64,000 nt of DNA from Burkholderiales bacterium (lineage in GTDB: Bacteria > Pseudomonadota > Gammaproteobacteria > Burkholderiales > SG8-41): assembly GCA_022841375.1 (NCBI GenBank), contig JALHRQ010000001.1, positions 62,001 to 126,000 on the forward strand, written 5' to 3'. The notes below the pieces were generated by a model. It saw only the letters and a program-made list of their open reading frames with translations. It made no database searches and was not told the origin of the DNA. This document shows, piece after piece, positions 26,031-33,867 of the stretch. The stretch's first letter is position 1; every line of letters begins with the position of its first letter. The translations under genes and the position numbers were made by a program.

Positions 26031-26381
26031 ATGAGTGATATCCAGCGTTTCAACAGCGACTCGCGCCTGTCGCGCGCAGTCATCCACGGCAATACCGTTT
26101 ATCTCGCCGGTCTTACGGCCGACGACCGCAGCAAGGGCATGCGCGAACAGACCGCTGAAATCCTCGCCAAAATCGATGCACTGCTGAAAACCGCCGGCAC
26201 CGACAAAACGCGCCTGCTGACAGCGACGATCTGGATCACCGATATGCGCGCAAAAGCGCAGATGGACGAAGCGTGGATTGCCTGGGTGGATGCCAAGAAT
26301 GTTCCGGCACGTGCCTGCGTCGAAGCGCGCTTGGGCACGCCGGACACCCTGGTCGAAATCATGGTGCAGGCAGCAAAATAA
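26031..26381 (+). CDS. RidA/YjgF family protein
   Basis: 116 residues covering the whole RidA fold: RAVIHGNTVYLAGLTADD at the start, QTAEILAKIDALLKTAG in the middle, and the C-terminal VPARACVEARLGTPDTLVEIMVQA, where Arg of ARACVEA and the Glu of LVEIMV match the imine-binding residues of RidA. Family members deaminate reactive enamines/imines such as 2-aminoacrylate. Followed by a strong bidirectional terminator at 26411. Family sure; whether it is the housekeeping RidA or a paralogue (Rid1-7) is not. Confidence 0.9.
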   Translation: MSDIQRFNSDSRLSRAVIHGNTVYLAGLTADDRSKGMREQTAEILAKIDALLKTAGTDKTRLLTATIWITDMRAKAQMDEAWIAWVDAKNVPARACVEARLGTPDTLVEIMVQAAK

Positions 26382-26410
26382 CGACGCGGCATACAACGAC
26401 TTCTGACGTT

Positions 26411-26447
26411 AAAACAAAAGCGGCGCCAGATGCGCCGCTTTTGTTTT
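26411..26447. terminator. Bidirectional terminator between ridA and the DGQHR gene
   Basis: Perfect 16-bp arms (AAAACAAAAGCGGCGC and its complement) around a 5-base loop; each arm ends in an A- or T-rich run, so it terminates transcription arriving from both convergent genes. Confidence 0.93.
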
Positions 26448-26461
26448 TTAACCGGAATACT

Positions 26462-27598
26462 TCAGGTTTTGGTCGCGCGCGCCTTGGTCTTGATTTCAAT
26501 GCCGGCCCAGCGCGCGAGGTCGCGATGGATGCGGCTCACCCGTTCGGTCTGCCCTTTGGCCGGGAAGCGCTCGTAAAAACCGTCCCCCTTGAACTGGGCG
26601 CGATGTTCCGCCCACGCTGACAATCGTTCTTCCCAGCGTTTGATGCGACCCTGCGCGGGTTCGGCATCGGCGCGCGCGAGATCGGCGCAAACCCGGATCA
26701 TCGCTTTCAGCGTCACCGGCCGGGTGATCTGGTAGCTGTCATGTCCCCAGGCATCACCCCACACCTTGTGCGCGGCTTTGAGGAAATCGCGGATGATTTC
26801 GTAAAACCGTTCGCTTTCACGATACAGGTTGCTGGTGCGGCTGATCTTGCGCCAGTCGGCGCTGATCCAGCGATGCAGCTCATTGAACAGTTCTGCCTGC
26901 AGTATCCATTTGTCCTTCTGGCTGCGACCGCCAAGGCGGTTGATGCGGTATTGCAGCGGACTGTCGTCTTCGGAATACAGATCCTCGACCATGCGCGCGG
27001 CGAAGCGCTTGTCGGGATCGGCCCATGACACGCGTTCATACAGATCGACCAGATGACTCTTGTTGATGCGTGTCGGCGTCGAATTAATGATGACGAACAT
27101 CTCGGCGGCAAAATCCTCGCTGCGGCCATCAAAAATGATGCAGGGCACGTTGATTGAAGCGGCTTCCGCCGGGTGCTCCATCAGATAAAACTTCAGCGCC
27201 GCCAGGCGATGCTGGCCGTCGATGATCAGATATTTTGAAGCCGGTTCCGCCAGATGACCGATCGAATCCTGTCCCGGCAGGCAGGTGAAGCGCAATTCGT
27301 CGGAAGTGAACAGCAATACAGTGCCTGGAATCGGCGGCTGGCTGACCGCCATTTCGTAAAAATTGCGCAGTTGGCGAACCTTGGCCTTAGACATCTGGCG
27401 CTGAAACGCCTCGTCGGTACGCTCGACGCGCGAAATGAACTGGGCAATCTCATCCTGCTGGGGCAGGCTCTGCGGCGTTATTTCCTCGCCTTCGCCATAA
27501 AACCGGCTGATGAAGCGAACGCGCTCCAGCACTTCCTTGGCCGGATAGCTCGCGAAGTAGAACAGACCGTCTTTTTGTCTGATGCGCGTTGCCAGCAT
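26462..27598 (-). CDS. Orphan DGQHR-domain (DndB-like) protein
   Basis: 378 residues. The diagnostic motif is YLIIDGQHRLAALKFYL (~137), with an acidic region and the segment AEMFVIINSTPTRINKSHLVDLYE that follows it in DndB/DGQHR proteins. No signal or membrane segment. DndB regulates DNA phosphorothioation and DGQHR proteins are frequent in defence islands, but no dnd, dpt or restriction gene is visible within tens of kilobases here. AGG lies 5 bases before the ATG. The upstream 320 bp include an AT-rich stretch that may bind a regulator. Domain call sure; function unknown. Confidence 0.85.
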   Translation of the reverse strand: MLATRIRQKDGLFYFASYPAKEVLERVRFISRFYGEGEEITPQSLPQQDEIAQFISRVERTDEAFQRQMSKAKVRQLRNFYEMAVSQPPIPGTVLLFTSDELRFTCLPGQDSIGHLAEPASKYLIIDGQHRLAALKFYLMEHPAEAASINVPCIIFDGRSEDFAAEMFVIINSTPTRINKSHLVDLYERVSWADPDKRFAARMVEDLYSEDDSPLQYRINRLGGRSQKDKWILQAELFNELHRWISADWRKISRTSNLYRESERFYEIIRDFLKAAHKVWGDAWGHDSYQITRPVTLKAMIRVCADLARADAEPAQGRIKRWEERLSAWAEHRAQFKGDGFYERFPAKGQTERVSRIHRDLARWAGIEIKTKARATKT

Positions 27599-27920
27599 GG
27601 TGCCTGATCCCCTTTGGTTTTGTTGTAAGTCCTTGGCTAGTCGCGGAATTTCCCTTGCCGCGCAGGTGCCGGGTGGATTGCGGATGTCATTCTAGCGTTC
27701 GCAACTGCCTAAAAGCGAGGCACACCAAGGTCAGTCGCAGGGGTATAAAAAGTATATGTTTAAAAACAATATGTTACATTGATTCTTCAAAACAGCCTCT
27801 TAATGAATTTCGCGATATGCGAACCGGTCCGGCGAACTGAAATCCCCGTCTGTCATCAAAAACGCAAAAAAACCGGCCGCCCTGGCGGGCGCGGCCGGTG
27901 TTGTGCTGCGGCTTAATCAA
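27599..27920. other. 322-bp intergenic region upstream of the DGQHR gene
   Basis: No gene. It contains an AT-rich patch at 27743-27792, including the palindrome TGTTT-AA-AAACA (27757-27768), and a terminator hairpin at 27867-27900 serving the next gene. Confidence 0.5.
27867..27900 (-). terminator. Terminator of the cysteine-repeat protein gene
   Basis: ACCGGCCGC (27873-27881) pairs with GCGGCCGGT (27892-27900); on the minus strand the stem is followed by T7. It lies 20 bp beyond the stop at 27921. Confidence 0.9.
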
Positions 27921-28457
27921 TCAGGTGCGCGGCTGCGCCGGAGCACCCGGACCCTGCGGCCGGCATTTCGACGGGTCGGCCTGGCACTGGGCACGGCGTT
28001 CCTCGCCCTTTGCTTTCATTTCAGCGCAGCGCTGCGGATTCTCAGCGCACATTTTGTCGTGATGCGCCTTGCGTTCCTGCTGGCATTTCGCCGGATCCGC
28101 CTGACATTGCGCCCGACGCTCGTCGGCCTTGGCCTTCATTTCCTTGCAGCGCTGCGGATTGTCGGCACACATTTTTTCACGATGTGCCTTACGCTCCTGC
28201 TGGCATTTCGCCGGATCGGCCTTGCACTGGGCGCGGCGTTCCTCGGCTTTGGCTTTCATTTCCTTGCAGCGCTCCGGATTTTCGGCACACATTTTTTCAC
28301 GATGTGCCTTGCGCTCCTGCTGGCACTTGGCCGGATCACCCTTGCACGCCTCGTGATGCGGTCCGCGGGGACCTTCTCCGGCCTTCGCGCCATCCGCCGC
28401 AAACGCCGGCATTGCCAACATCGCGCCCACCAACAACATCAGTCGCATATTCATCAT
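27921..28457 (-). CDS. Secreted cysteine-repeat protein (3+ copies of a 40-residue CX6C unit)
   Basis: 178 residues from the ATG at 28457 (AAGGA 7 bases before). A signal peptide (MNMRLMLLVGAMLAMPAFA) is followed by a charged repetitive mature chain: three full 40-residue units plus the start of a fourth. Each unit is CX6C-X11-CX6C, and each CX6C has the form C-x2-(D/N)-P-x2-C, so the basic module is ~20 residues used seven times. Between cysteines it is Lys/Arg/Glu/Gln-rich and helical, e.g. QQERKAHREKM. Cys spaced i,i+7 would lie on one helix face, suggesting disulfide-stapled helical hairpins or metal binding in the periplasm. I do not recognise the family. Next upstream is another small secreted protein. 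Confidence 0.85.
   Translation of the reverse strand: MMNMRLMLLVGAMLAMPAFAADGAKAGEGPRGPHHEACKGDPAKCQQERKAHREKMCAENPERCKEMKAKAEERRAQCKADPAKCQQERKAHREKMCADNPQRCKEMKAKADERRAQCQADPAKCQQERKAHHDKMCAENPQRCAEMKAKGEERRAQCQADPSKCRPQGPGAPAQPRT
27960..28348 (-). repeat. 120-bp tandem repeats coding the cysteine units
   Basis: The string TGCTGGCATTTCGCCGGAT recurs at about 28078 and 28198, with a diverged copy at 28318 and exact 120-bp spacing. Three full units and a partial fourth; close similarity implies recent expansion. Confidence 0.9.
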
Positions 28458-28478
28458 CAAATCCTTTTCAAATATCGT

Positions 28479-28742
28479 TTAACGTTCGCGGCGCGGCTGA
28501 TAAATCTCCCGTCGCGCCTTGTCGAGATCACGATGCAATTCACGGCGCTCGTCGTCCGACAAGCGCTGCGGCCGCTGTTGCCGCTCCGGCGGCGGCATTT
28601 CGCGCTGCCGCTGCGGCCCGCGCTCCGCGCGTTCCGGCCGGCCCTGGCCCTGGACGGACAGCATGTCGCGCCACGGACCGGCGATCGCCGGTCCCGACTG
28701 CAGCACCACCCACCCCAGAACAATGACCAGCCAGACTTTCAT
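28479..28742 (-). CDS. Small secreted charged protein, unknown
   Basis: 87 residues. A signal peptide (MKVWLVIVLGWVVLQSGPAIA) is followed by a Pro/Arg/Gln-rich stretch (~30-58) and a helical end LSDDERRELHRDLDKARREI. GGGAG lies 8 bases before the ATG. The helix pattern recalls periplasmic Spy/CpxP-like chaperones and DUF3106-type proteins but is too short to place. It is 22 bp upstream of the cysteine-repeat gene and probably cotranscribed, with the OmpR/EnvZ pair divergent upstream. No family recognised. Confidence 0.75.
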   Translation of the reverse strand: MKVWLVIVLGWVVLQSGPAIAGPWRDMLSVQGQGRPERAERGPQRQREMPPPERQQRPQRLSDDERRELHRDLDKARREIYQPRRER

Positions 28743-29154
28743 GCACCAAGCTCCCTATGATTGCTGCCACCCGCGATTCACGCCGGCACTCAAGTGTTGA
28801 TTGTAACTGTGACGGCCCGCAGGCTGCATTCGCCTTACAGACCACCACTTCGTCGCCGGTGTTCCTGCCGTCCTTCCGTGCCGGTATGTCTGATCATCAT
28901 GACCTCCATGCTGCGGGTTATGCCGGAGTTTTCCGGCGATGCTCCATCGGAGCGTTGAGATCATCATCGGCGAGACCTGTAACCAGACTGTTTCCACCTG
29001 CAGCCATTGTGTAAGCAAGTGTTGCCGGCCCCCGGCACCTGTAACGCGTCGATTGCTGATGCTAAGCCCCGTGCAGCCGGCAACCCCCGGGTAATTTGTA
29101 AGACTTTGTTGCCGGGCCATGGCCGGATGCCGCTGAACTGGCTAGGATTGCGCC
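28743..29154. promoter_or_regulatory. 412-bp divergent control region with five TGTAA boxes
   Basis: TGTAAC occurs at 28802, 28978 and 29040, and TGTAAG at 29010 and 29097. The 29010 and 29097 copies extend to TGTAAG-N4-TGTTGCCGG. The 28978/29010/29040 copies are spaced 32 and 30 bp, close to three helical turns. GTAAC is the core of OmpR boxes, and the region feeds an OmpR-type regulator on one side and the secreted pair on the other. No coding sequence was seen. Confidence 0.4.
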
Positions 29155-29880
29155 ATGAACCAGACCAAAACCCGGATTCTTGTCGTTGACGACGATGTGC
29201 GCCTGCGCGACCTGCTCAACCGCTACCTCACCGAGCAGGGTTATGCCGTACGGGTGGTGGCCGATGCGGTGGAAATGAACCGCTATCTGGCCCGTGAACG
29301 CCACGATTTGATGATTCTCGACCTGATGCTGCCCGGCGAGGATGGCCTGTCGATCTGCCGCCGGTTGCGCGGCGGCGGCGAAACCCTGCCCATCATCATG
29401 CTCACCGCCAAGGGCGATGACGTCGACCGCATCGTCGGGCTGGAAATCGGCGCTGACGACTATCTGCCCAAACCCTTCAACCCGCGCGAACTGGTCGCGC
29501 GCATTCAGGCGGTATTACGTCGCCAGCCGCCGCCGGCCCCGCCCGGCGCGCCCGGGGGTGCAGCACAGGTCATCGAGTTCGGCGAATTCCGCCTGAATCT
29601 GGGCACCCGCACGCTGTCGCGCAACGGCGAAGATCAGGCGCTGACCACCGGGGAATTTGCGCTGCTCAAAGTACTGGTTGAACACCCGCGCACGCCGCTG
29701 TCGCGGGACAAGCTGATGGAACTGGCCCGCGGCCGCGAGTTCGGCGCCTTCGACCGCTCGATCGACGTGCAGGTCTCGCGCCTGCGCAAGATCATCGAAC
29801 CCGATCCGGCCAAACCCGCCTTCATCCAGACCGTCTGGGGATTCGGCTACGTGTTCATTCCGGACGGCAAGGCGCAATGA
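29155..29880 (+). CDS. ompR: OmpR-family response regulator
   Basis: 241 residues. Receiver domain (~6-120) with the acidic pair DDD near 12-14, phospho-acceptor Asp ~56 in MILDLMLPGEDGL, Thr in MLTAKG and Lys in YLPKPFNPREL. A Pro/Ala linker precedes the winged-helix output domain (~140-240; LTTGEFALLKVLVEHP, SRDKLMELARGREFGAFDRSIDVQVSRLRKIIEPD, PAFIQTVWGFGYVF). Recognition-helix residues match OmpR rather than PhoB. It overlaps the kinase gene by ATGA. Controls genes in response to envelope or osmotic cues; likely targets include the divergent secreted pair. Confidence 0.9.
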   Translation: MNQTKTRILVVDDDVRLRDLLNRYLTEQGYAVRVVADAVEMNRYLARERHDLMILDLMLPGEDGLSICRRLRGGGETLPIIMLTAKGDDVDRIVGLEIGADDYLPKPFNPRELVARIQAVLRRQPPPAPPGAPGGAAQVIEFGEFRLNLGTRTLSRNGEDQALTTGEFALLKVLVEHPRTPLSRDKLMELARGREFGAFDRSIDVQVSRLRKIIEPDPAKPAFIQTVWGFGYVFIPDGKAQ

Positions 29881-31181
29881 CCTTGTGGCCGCGCACGCTG
29901 CTGTGGCGCAGCGTGCTGTTGATTGCCGGACTGCTGGTCGTCGCCCATCTGGCATGGCTGCAGATTTTCCGCGCTTCAGAAATCGAGCCGCGCGCGCTGC
30001 AGGCTGCGCAACAGGTGATCAGCGTCGTCAACCTGACGCGCGCCGCGCTGGTCACCGCCGACCCCGGCCGGCGATACGCACTGCTCGATGAACTCGCGCA
30101 GCGCGAAGGCATCCAGATCTATGCCGGCGATCCTGATGAAGCCGTGCCCGCGCTGCCCAACCGGCCTTTTCTGCGCATCATGGCGGCACAATTGCGCGAA
30201 CGATTGGGTGAACAGACGCGGATGACGCTGGAGCGCGAAGGCATCGCCGGCTTGTGGGTGAGTTTTCGCATCGATACCGACGAATACTGGGTGTCGCTGC
30301 CGCGCGGGCGCATTGAACGCAATGAACCGCTGCGCTGGATAGGCTGGGGCGCACTGGTGCTCGCACTGGCCGTCATCGGTGCATTTATGGTGGTCGCCCG
30401 CATCAATCGGCCGCTGCGTGAACTGACGCGTGCCGCTGAACTGCTGGGACGGGGGGGCACGCCGACCCGCGTCACCGAAGCCGGCCCCGTGGAAATCCGC
30501 ACCCTTGCCCGCGCTTTCAATCAGATGGCCGCCGACATCCAGCGCCAGGATGAGGAACGCGCGCTGCTGCTGGCCGGCGTATCACACGACCTGCGCACGC
30601 CGCTGTCACGCATCCGCCTCGCGCTGGAAATGCTCGATGACCGCGGCGCCGCCGATCTCAAAGCGGGAGTAGCCCAGGATATCGGCGACATCGATACCGC
30701 GATCGGCCAGTTCCTCGATTTTGCGCGCCCCATCGACGCTGAACAGGTGATGAACCAAGCCGATCTCAACACGCTGGCCGAAGCCGTGGTCGGGCGTTAC
30801 ACGCGCCACGGCCGCAACGTTGTTTTGCGCACCGGCACGCCTGCGCCGCAAGCCCTGCGCGCGCAGGCATTTCAGCGGCTGCTCGCCAACCTGATCGACA
30901 ATGCACTCCACCACGCCAGCGGCACGGTCGAAGTGGCCACTGCCCGCGAAGGCCCCCTCAATGTGATCGAAGTGCTTGATCGCGGGCCGGGCATACCGCC
31001 CGAAGATGCCGCGCGCATGCTGCAGCCGTTCACCCGCATGAACAGCGCGCGTTCCACCAGCGGCACCGGCCTGGGACTGGCGATTGTCGACCGCATCACC
31101 CGATTGCACGGGGGTCAGGTGCTACTGCTGCCGCGTGAAGGCGGCGGCCTGCGCGCCCGCGTCGAACTGCCCGTTGCTTAA
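29877..31181 (+). CDS. envZ: EnvZ-like sensor histidine kinase
   Basis: 434 residues. Two membrane helices (~11-30 and ~156-176) flank a ~125-residue periplasmic domain; a HAMP domain follows (INRPLRELTRAAELLGRG). The H-box is AGVSHDLRTPLSRIRLALEM, His near 239, the EnvZ-type sequence. N-box DNALHHASG, G1 DRGPGIPPED, F-box MLQPFTRMNSARSTSGTGLGLAIVDRI complete the ATPase. It phosphorylates and dephosphorylates the upstream regulator. Its stop overlaps by 4 bp the stop of the convergent cNMP-binding gene. Family secure; stimulus unknown. Confidence 0.92.
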   Translation: MTLWPRTLLWRSVLLIAGLLVVAHLAWLQIFRASEIEPRALQAAQQVISVVNLTRAALVTADPGRRYALLDELAQREGIQIYAGDPDEAVPALPNRPFLRIMAAQLRERLGEQTRMTLEREGIAGLWVSFRIDTDEYWVSLPRGRIERNEPLRWIGWGALVLALAVIGAFMVVARINRPLRELTRAAELLGRGGTPTRVTEAGPVEIRTLARAFNQMAADIQRQDEERALLLAGVSHDLRTPLSRIRLALEMLDDRGAADLKAGVAQDIGDIDTAIGQFLDFARPIDAEQVMNQADLNTLAEAVVGRYTRHGRNVVLRTGTPAPQALRAQAFQRLLANLIDNALHHASGTVEVATAREGPLNVIEVLDRGPGIPPEDAARMLQPFTRMNSARSTSGTGLGLAIVDRITRLHGGQVLLLPREGGGLRARVELPVA

Positions 31182-31657
31182 CGGCGCAAGCGGAATGAGG
31201 TGTTGCGCAGCCTGATCGACAGCACACGCGCCATGGCGAACAGGAAATCGCGGGCCAGTTCGGGCTCCGTTTCACCAAACTCGCTGAAATGCTCGTAAGG
31301 CAGCAGCAGCAGCGTACCGTCGGCGACAGCCCAGACATTCGCCGAACGCGGCTGACTGTCGAAAAAGGATTGTTCACCGAGAATGCTGCCGGTGCTGATG
31401 CGTGCCAGCGACGTCATGCTGACGCCGTCCACCCGGGTCACCCCCACTTCGAGCATGCCTGCGGCAACCAGGTACAGCGTGCGGTCGGCTGCGCCGCGCT
31501 GGATCACCACCTCGCTGGCGCGAAAATGGCGTTGCGTGGTGCGCGACAGCAGTTTGCTCCAATGGGCCTCGTCCCAGTGCGGCAGCGCGAGCACATCCGG
31601 GGCTTCGCGCGTGGGCTCCAGGCGCCTGAAGACTTCAACCCAGTCAATCTCGCTCAT
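31178..31657 (-). CDS. Orphan cyclic-nucleotide-binding-domain protein
   Basis: 159 residues from the ATG at 31657 (AGGA 7 bases upstream). A single cNMP-binding beta-barrel (~45-140): FRASEVVIQRGAADRTLYLVAAGMLEV, then GSILGEQSFFDSQPRSANVWAV, the phosphate-binding cassette, with the usual Glu and Arg (GEQSFF, PRSA). No helix-turn-helix or enzymatic domain follows; it ends in a basic helix. Thus it is a standalone sensor rather than a Crp/Fnr regulator. It is convergent and overlapping with envZ. Ligand and partner unknown. Confidence 0.85.
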   Translation of the reverse strand: MSEIDWVEVFRRLEPTREAPDVLALPHWDEAHWSKLLSRTTQRHFRASEVVIQRGAADRTLYLVAAGMLEVGVTRVDGVSMTSLARISTGSILGEQSFFDSQPRSANVWAVADGTLLLLPYEHFSEFGETEPELARDFLFAMARVLSIRLRNTSFRLRR

Positions 31658-31742
31658 CACGTTTCCTGACGCAGCATGAAGACCATTGAATTATAAGGCC
31701 GGTCCGGTCTGCCGCGCGCGGCAGGCGCGACGGCCGGGATGC

Positions 31743-32246
31743 TTAATCGACGATCCGGCCGGCAGCAGCAACCACTTGACTGATCAGGACCACCGCTTCG
31801 GCAACAATGCCTTCTCCACGACCGACAAAACCCAGCTTCTCGGCGGTCTTGGCCTTGATGTTGACAACGTCGACGTGCACGCCGAGATCGGCGGCAATGT
31901 TGGCACGCATCGCGGGGATGTGCGGCGCCATTTTTGGCACCTGGGCAATGATCGTCGCATCGATATTGACCACTGCAATATGGCGTTCCTGCAGCAGCCG
32001 CACCACCGCGCGCAGCAGTTCACGACTGTCGATGCCCTTGTAGCGCGGATCGGTGTCCGGAAAATGTTTGCCGATATCGCCCAGACCGGCCGCGCCGATC
32101 AAGGCATCGCACAGCGCATGCAGCAGCACATCGGCGTCGGAATGGCCGGCGAGACCGCGATCAAACGGAATGTGTACGCCGCCGATGATCAGCGGCCGTC
32201 CTTCGACCAGTGCATGTACGTCGAAACCCTGTCCGATGCGCATCAT
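31743..32246 (-). CDS. ispF: 2-C-methyl-D-erythritol 2,4-cyclodiphosphate synthase
   Basis: 167 residues from the ATG at 32246, fused to the ispD stop as TGATG. Complete Isp[13 protein letters not shown] with metal-binding Asp and His, [36 protein letters not shown], and the C-terminal [17 protein letters not shown]. It converts CDP-ME 2-phosphate to MEcPP with loss of CMP, the fifth step of the non-mevalonate isoprenoid pathway. It trimerises in the cytoplasm. Cotranscribed and translationally coupled with ispD. Secure. Confidence 0.97.
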   Translation of the reverse strand: MMRIGQGFDVHALVEGRPLIIGGVHIPFDRGLAGHSDADVLLHALCDALIGAAGLGDIGKHFPDTDPRYKGIDSRELLRAVVRLLQERHIAVVNIDATIIAQVPKMAPHIPAMRANIAADLGVHVDVVNIKAKTAEKLGFVGRGEGIVAEAVVLISQVVAAAGRIVD

Positions 32247-32995
32247 CACTTTCCTGCTTTTCCCAGTATGAGTTCAGCGAGCGCCAAGTCTTCAGGATAG
32301 GTCACCTTGAAGTTGGTGGCGCTGCCCTGCACCAGGCGCGGCCTCACCCCGGTCTGTTCGACGGCGCTGGATTCATCGGTAACCGCCACGATATCAGCGC
32401 GGCGCAGCGCCTCGATCAGCACGCGGTAACGGAACATCTGCGGCGTCTGCGCACGCCACAGTTGATCGCGGCCTTCCGTCTGCACCGCTTCGCGTGCCGC
32501 GTTGGCGCGCTTCAGTGTGTCGGCCACGGGCACCGCCAGCAATCCGCCAACCTCGCTGTCGCCCACCTCGGCCATCAATCGATCAATATCCGGAGCGCTC
32601 AGACAAGGTCGCGCCGCATCATGCACCAGCACCCAATCGTTGCCGTCAATCGCGTCGTTAGCCGCAAGCAGGCCGTTGAATACGCTGGCTGCACGCGTCT
32701 CGCCGCCGCAATACAAGGCACTGAGTTTGGTCTCGCAACCGCGCCAGTCACAGCGGTTGAACTGCGCGTCGCCCGGTGTGAGCACGACAAAAACCGCCTC
32801 AATCCGCGGATGCGCGCACAAGCGATGAACTGCATGTTCGATCAGCGGACGGCCGGCCAGCGGCGCATATTGTTTCGGCGCCCCGGCGCCCATGCGCGAT
32901 CCGCTGCCGGCGGCAGGGATCAGCGCCACATAACGTGCAGTTGCGGTCTTACCGGGGCTGGCAGTCATCGACGAAGTGTCATGGATGTCATGCAT
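32246..32995 (-). CDS. ispD: 2-C-methyl-D-erythritol 4-phosphate cytidylyltransferase
   Basis: 249 residues. CTP-binding loop [46 protein letters not shown], and the C-terminal [15 protein letters not shown] are typical of IspD. It transfers CMP from CTP to MEP, the third step of the MEP pathway. The first ~18 residues are non-conserved, so the real start may be the in-frame ATG at 32968 ([13 protein letters not shown]). Coupled to ispF, the common betaproteobacterial arrangement. Divergent from the AMMECR1-like gene. Secure. Confidence 0.96.
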   Translation of the reverse strand: MHDIHDTSSMTASPGKTATARYVALIPAAGSGSRMGAGAPKQYAPLAGRPLIEHAVHRLCAHPRIEAVFVVLTPGDAQFNRCDWRGCETKLSALYCGGETRAASVFNGLLAANDAIDGNDWVLVHDAARPCLSAPDIDRLMAEVGDSEVGGLLAVPVADTLKRANAAREAVQTEGRDQLWRAQTPQMFRYRVLIEALRRADIVAVTDESSAVEQTGVRPRLVQGSATNFKVTYPEDLALAELILGKAGK

Positions 32996-33051
32996 TTACA
33001 CCGAAGTAGTCTCGTAATTTGCTGATTTTATTGGCATTATAGCAGCGTGTT

Positions 33052-33678
33052 GTGACAGCAAGACGGACACATCATTCACTCACCCCACCCGACATCGAGC
33101 ATCCGCCAGTCGTGAATACCGAAACCGGCCGCACCCTGATCACCATTGCACGAAATGCCATCGCGTACCGGCTGGGCCTGGCTGCGTCTTCCGGCGCATT
33201 CGATGCCGACTGGCTGCGCGCGACGGGCGCGACCCACGTGACACTGTTGCGCGAAGGCAAACTGCGCGGCGACACCGGGACGTTGCAAGCCCATCGCAGT
33301 ATTGCCGAAGATGTGACGGCCAATGCAGTAGCCGCGGCCTGCAGCGATCTGCGCTTCGCGCCATTGACCCGCGAGGAATTCCCGCAGACTCAGATCGAGA
33401 TCTGTCTGCTTTCCGCAATCGAAACGCTGCGGACCGCAAACGAAGCGGCTGTTATGGCGCAACTGCGTCCCGGCACTGATGGCGTCATCCTGGAATACGG
33501 AAGACATCGCAGCAGTTTCCTGCCGCAGATGTGGGAACAGTCGGCCAATGCCGGGGAGTTTCTGGCACAACTCAAATATAAAGCCGGACTGCCGCCCGAT
33601 TTCTGGAATCCCGAAATCAGCATCGCCAGATACACCGTCAGCAAATGGCAGGAAAACGAAACGAATCCCCGAAAATGA
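33052..33678 (+). CDS. AMMECR1-domain protein (AmmeMemoRadiSam system protein A-like)
   Basis: 208 residues from a GTG at 33052; a second GTG at 33112 (VNTETGRTLITIARNAI) is an equally plausible start. AMMECR1 domain throughout: VTLLREGKLRGDTGTL, AVAAACSDLRFAPLTREEF, QIEICLLS, DGVILEYGRHRSSFLPQMWEQ. The usual LRGCxG motif reads LRGDTG here, so the conserved Cys is missing. Partners MEMO1 and the radical-SAM AmmeMemo protein are not in the window. Function of AMMECR1 is not settled. Domain sure, role unknown. Confidence 0.85.
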   Translation: MTARRTHHSLTPPDIEHPPVVNTETGRTLITIARNAIAYRLGLAASSGAFDADWLRATGATHVTLLREGKLRGDTGTLQAHRSIAEDVTANAVAAACSDLRFAPLTREEFPQTQIEICLLSAIETLRTANEAAVMAQLRPGTDGVILEYGRHRSSFLPQMWEQSANAGEFLAQLKYKAGLPPDFWNPEISIARYTVSKWQENETNPRK

Positions 33679-33867
33679 ATTTCAGGGGAATCTGCCGCAA
33701 CTCAATTCACCTGTTCAAGACATGATGAATCCCGATATGAAAGTAATGTTAAATGTCAAATGCCTTCCCGAATGACCTTGATTAAACATCGAAATCGGCT
33801 ATTCTGAATTAGCAAAAAAACAATAAACACCTGCTGCATCAACTTCGATGAAACATGATCAACAAAC

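Noticed and set aside
27903-28760. 285-residue repetitive hydrophobic plus-strand frame
   Set aside because: It is the antisense of the 120-bp cysteine repeats and the next gene. Its periodicity is inherited; the minus frame has a signal peptide, ribosome-binding site and terminator.
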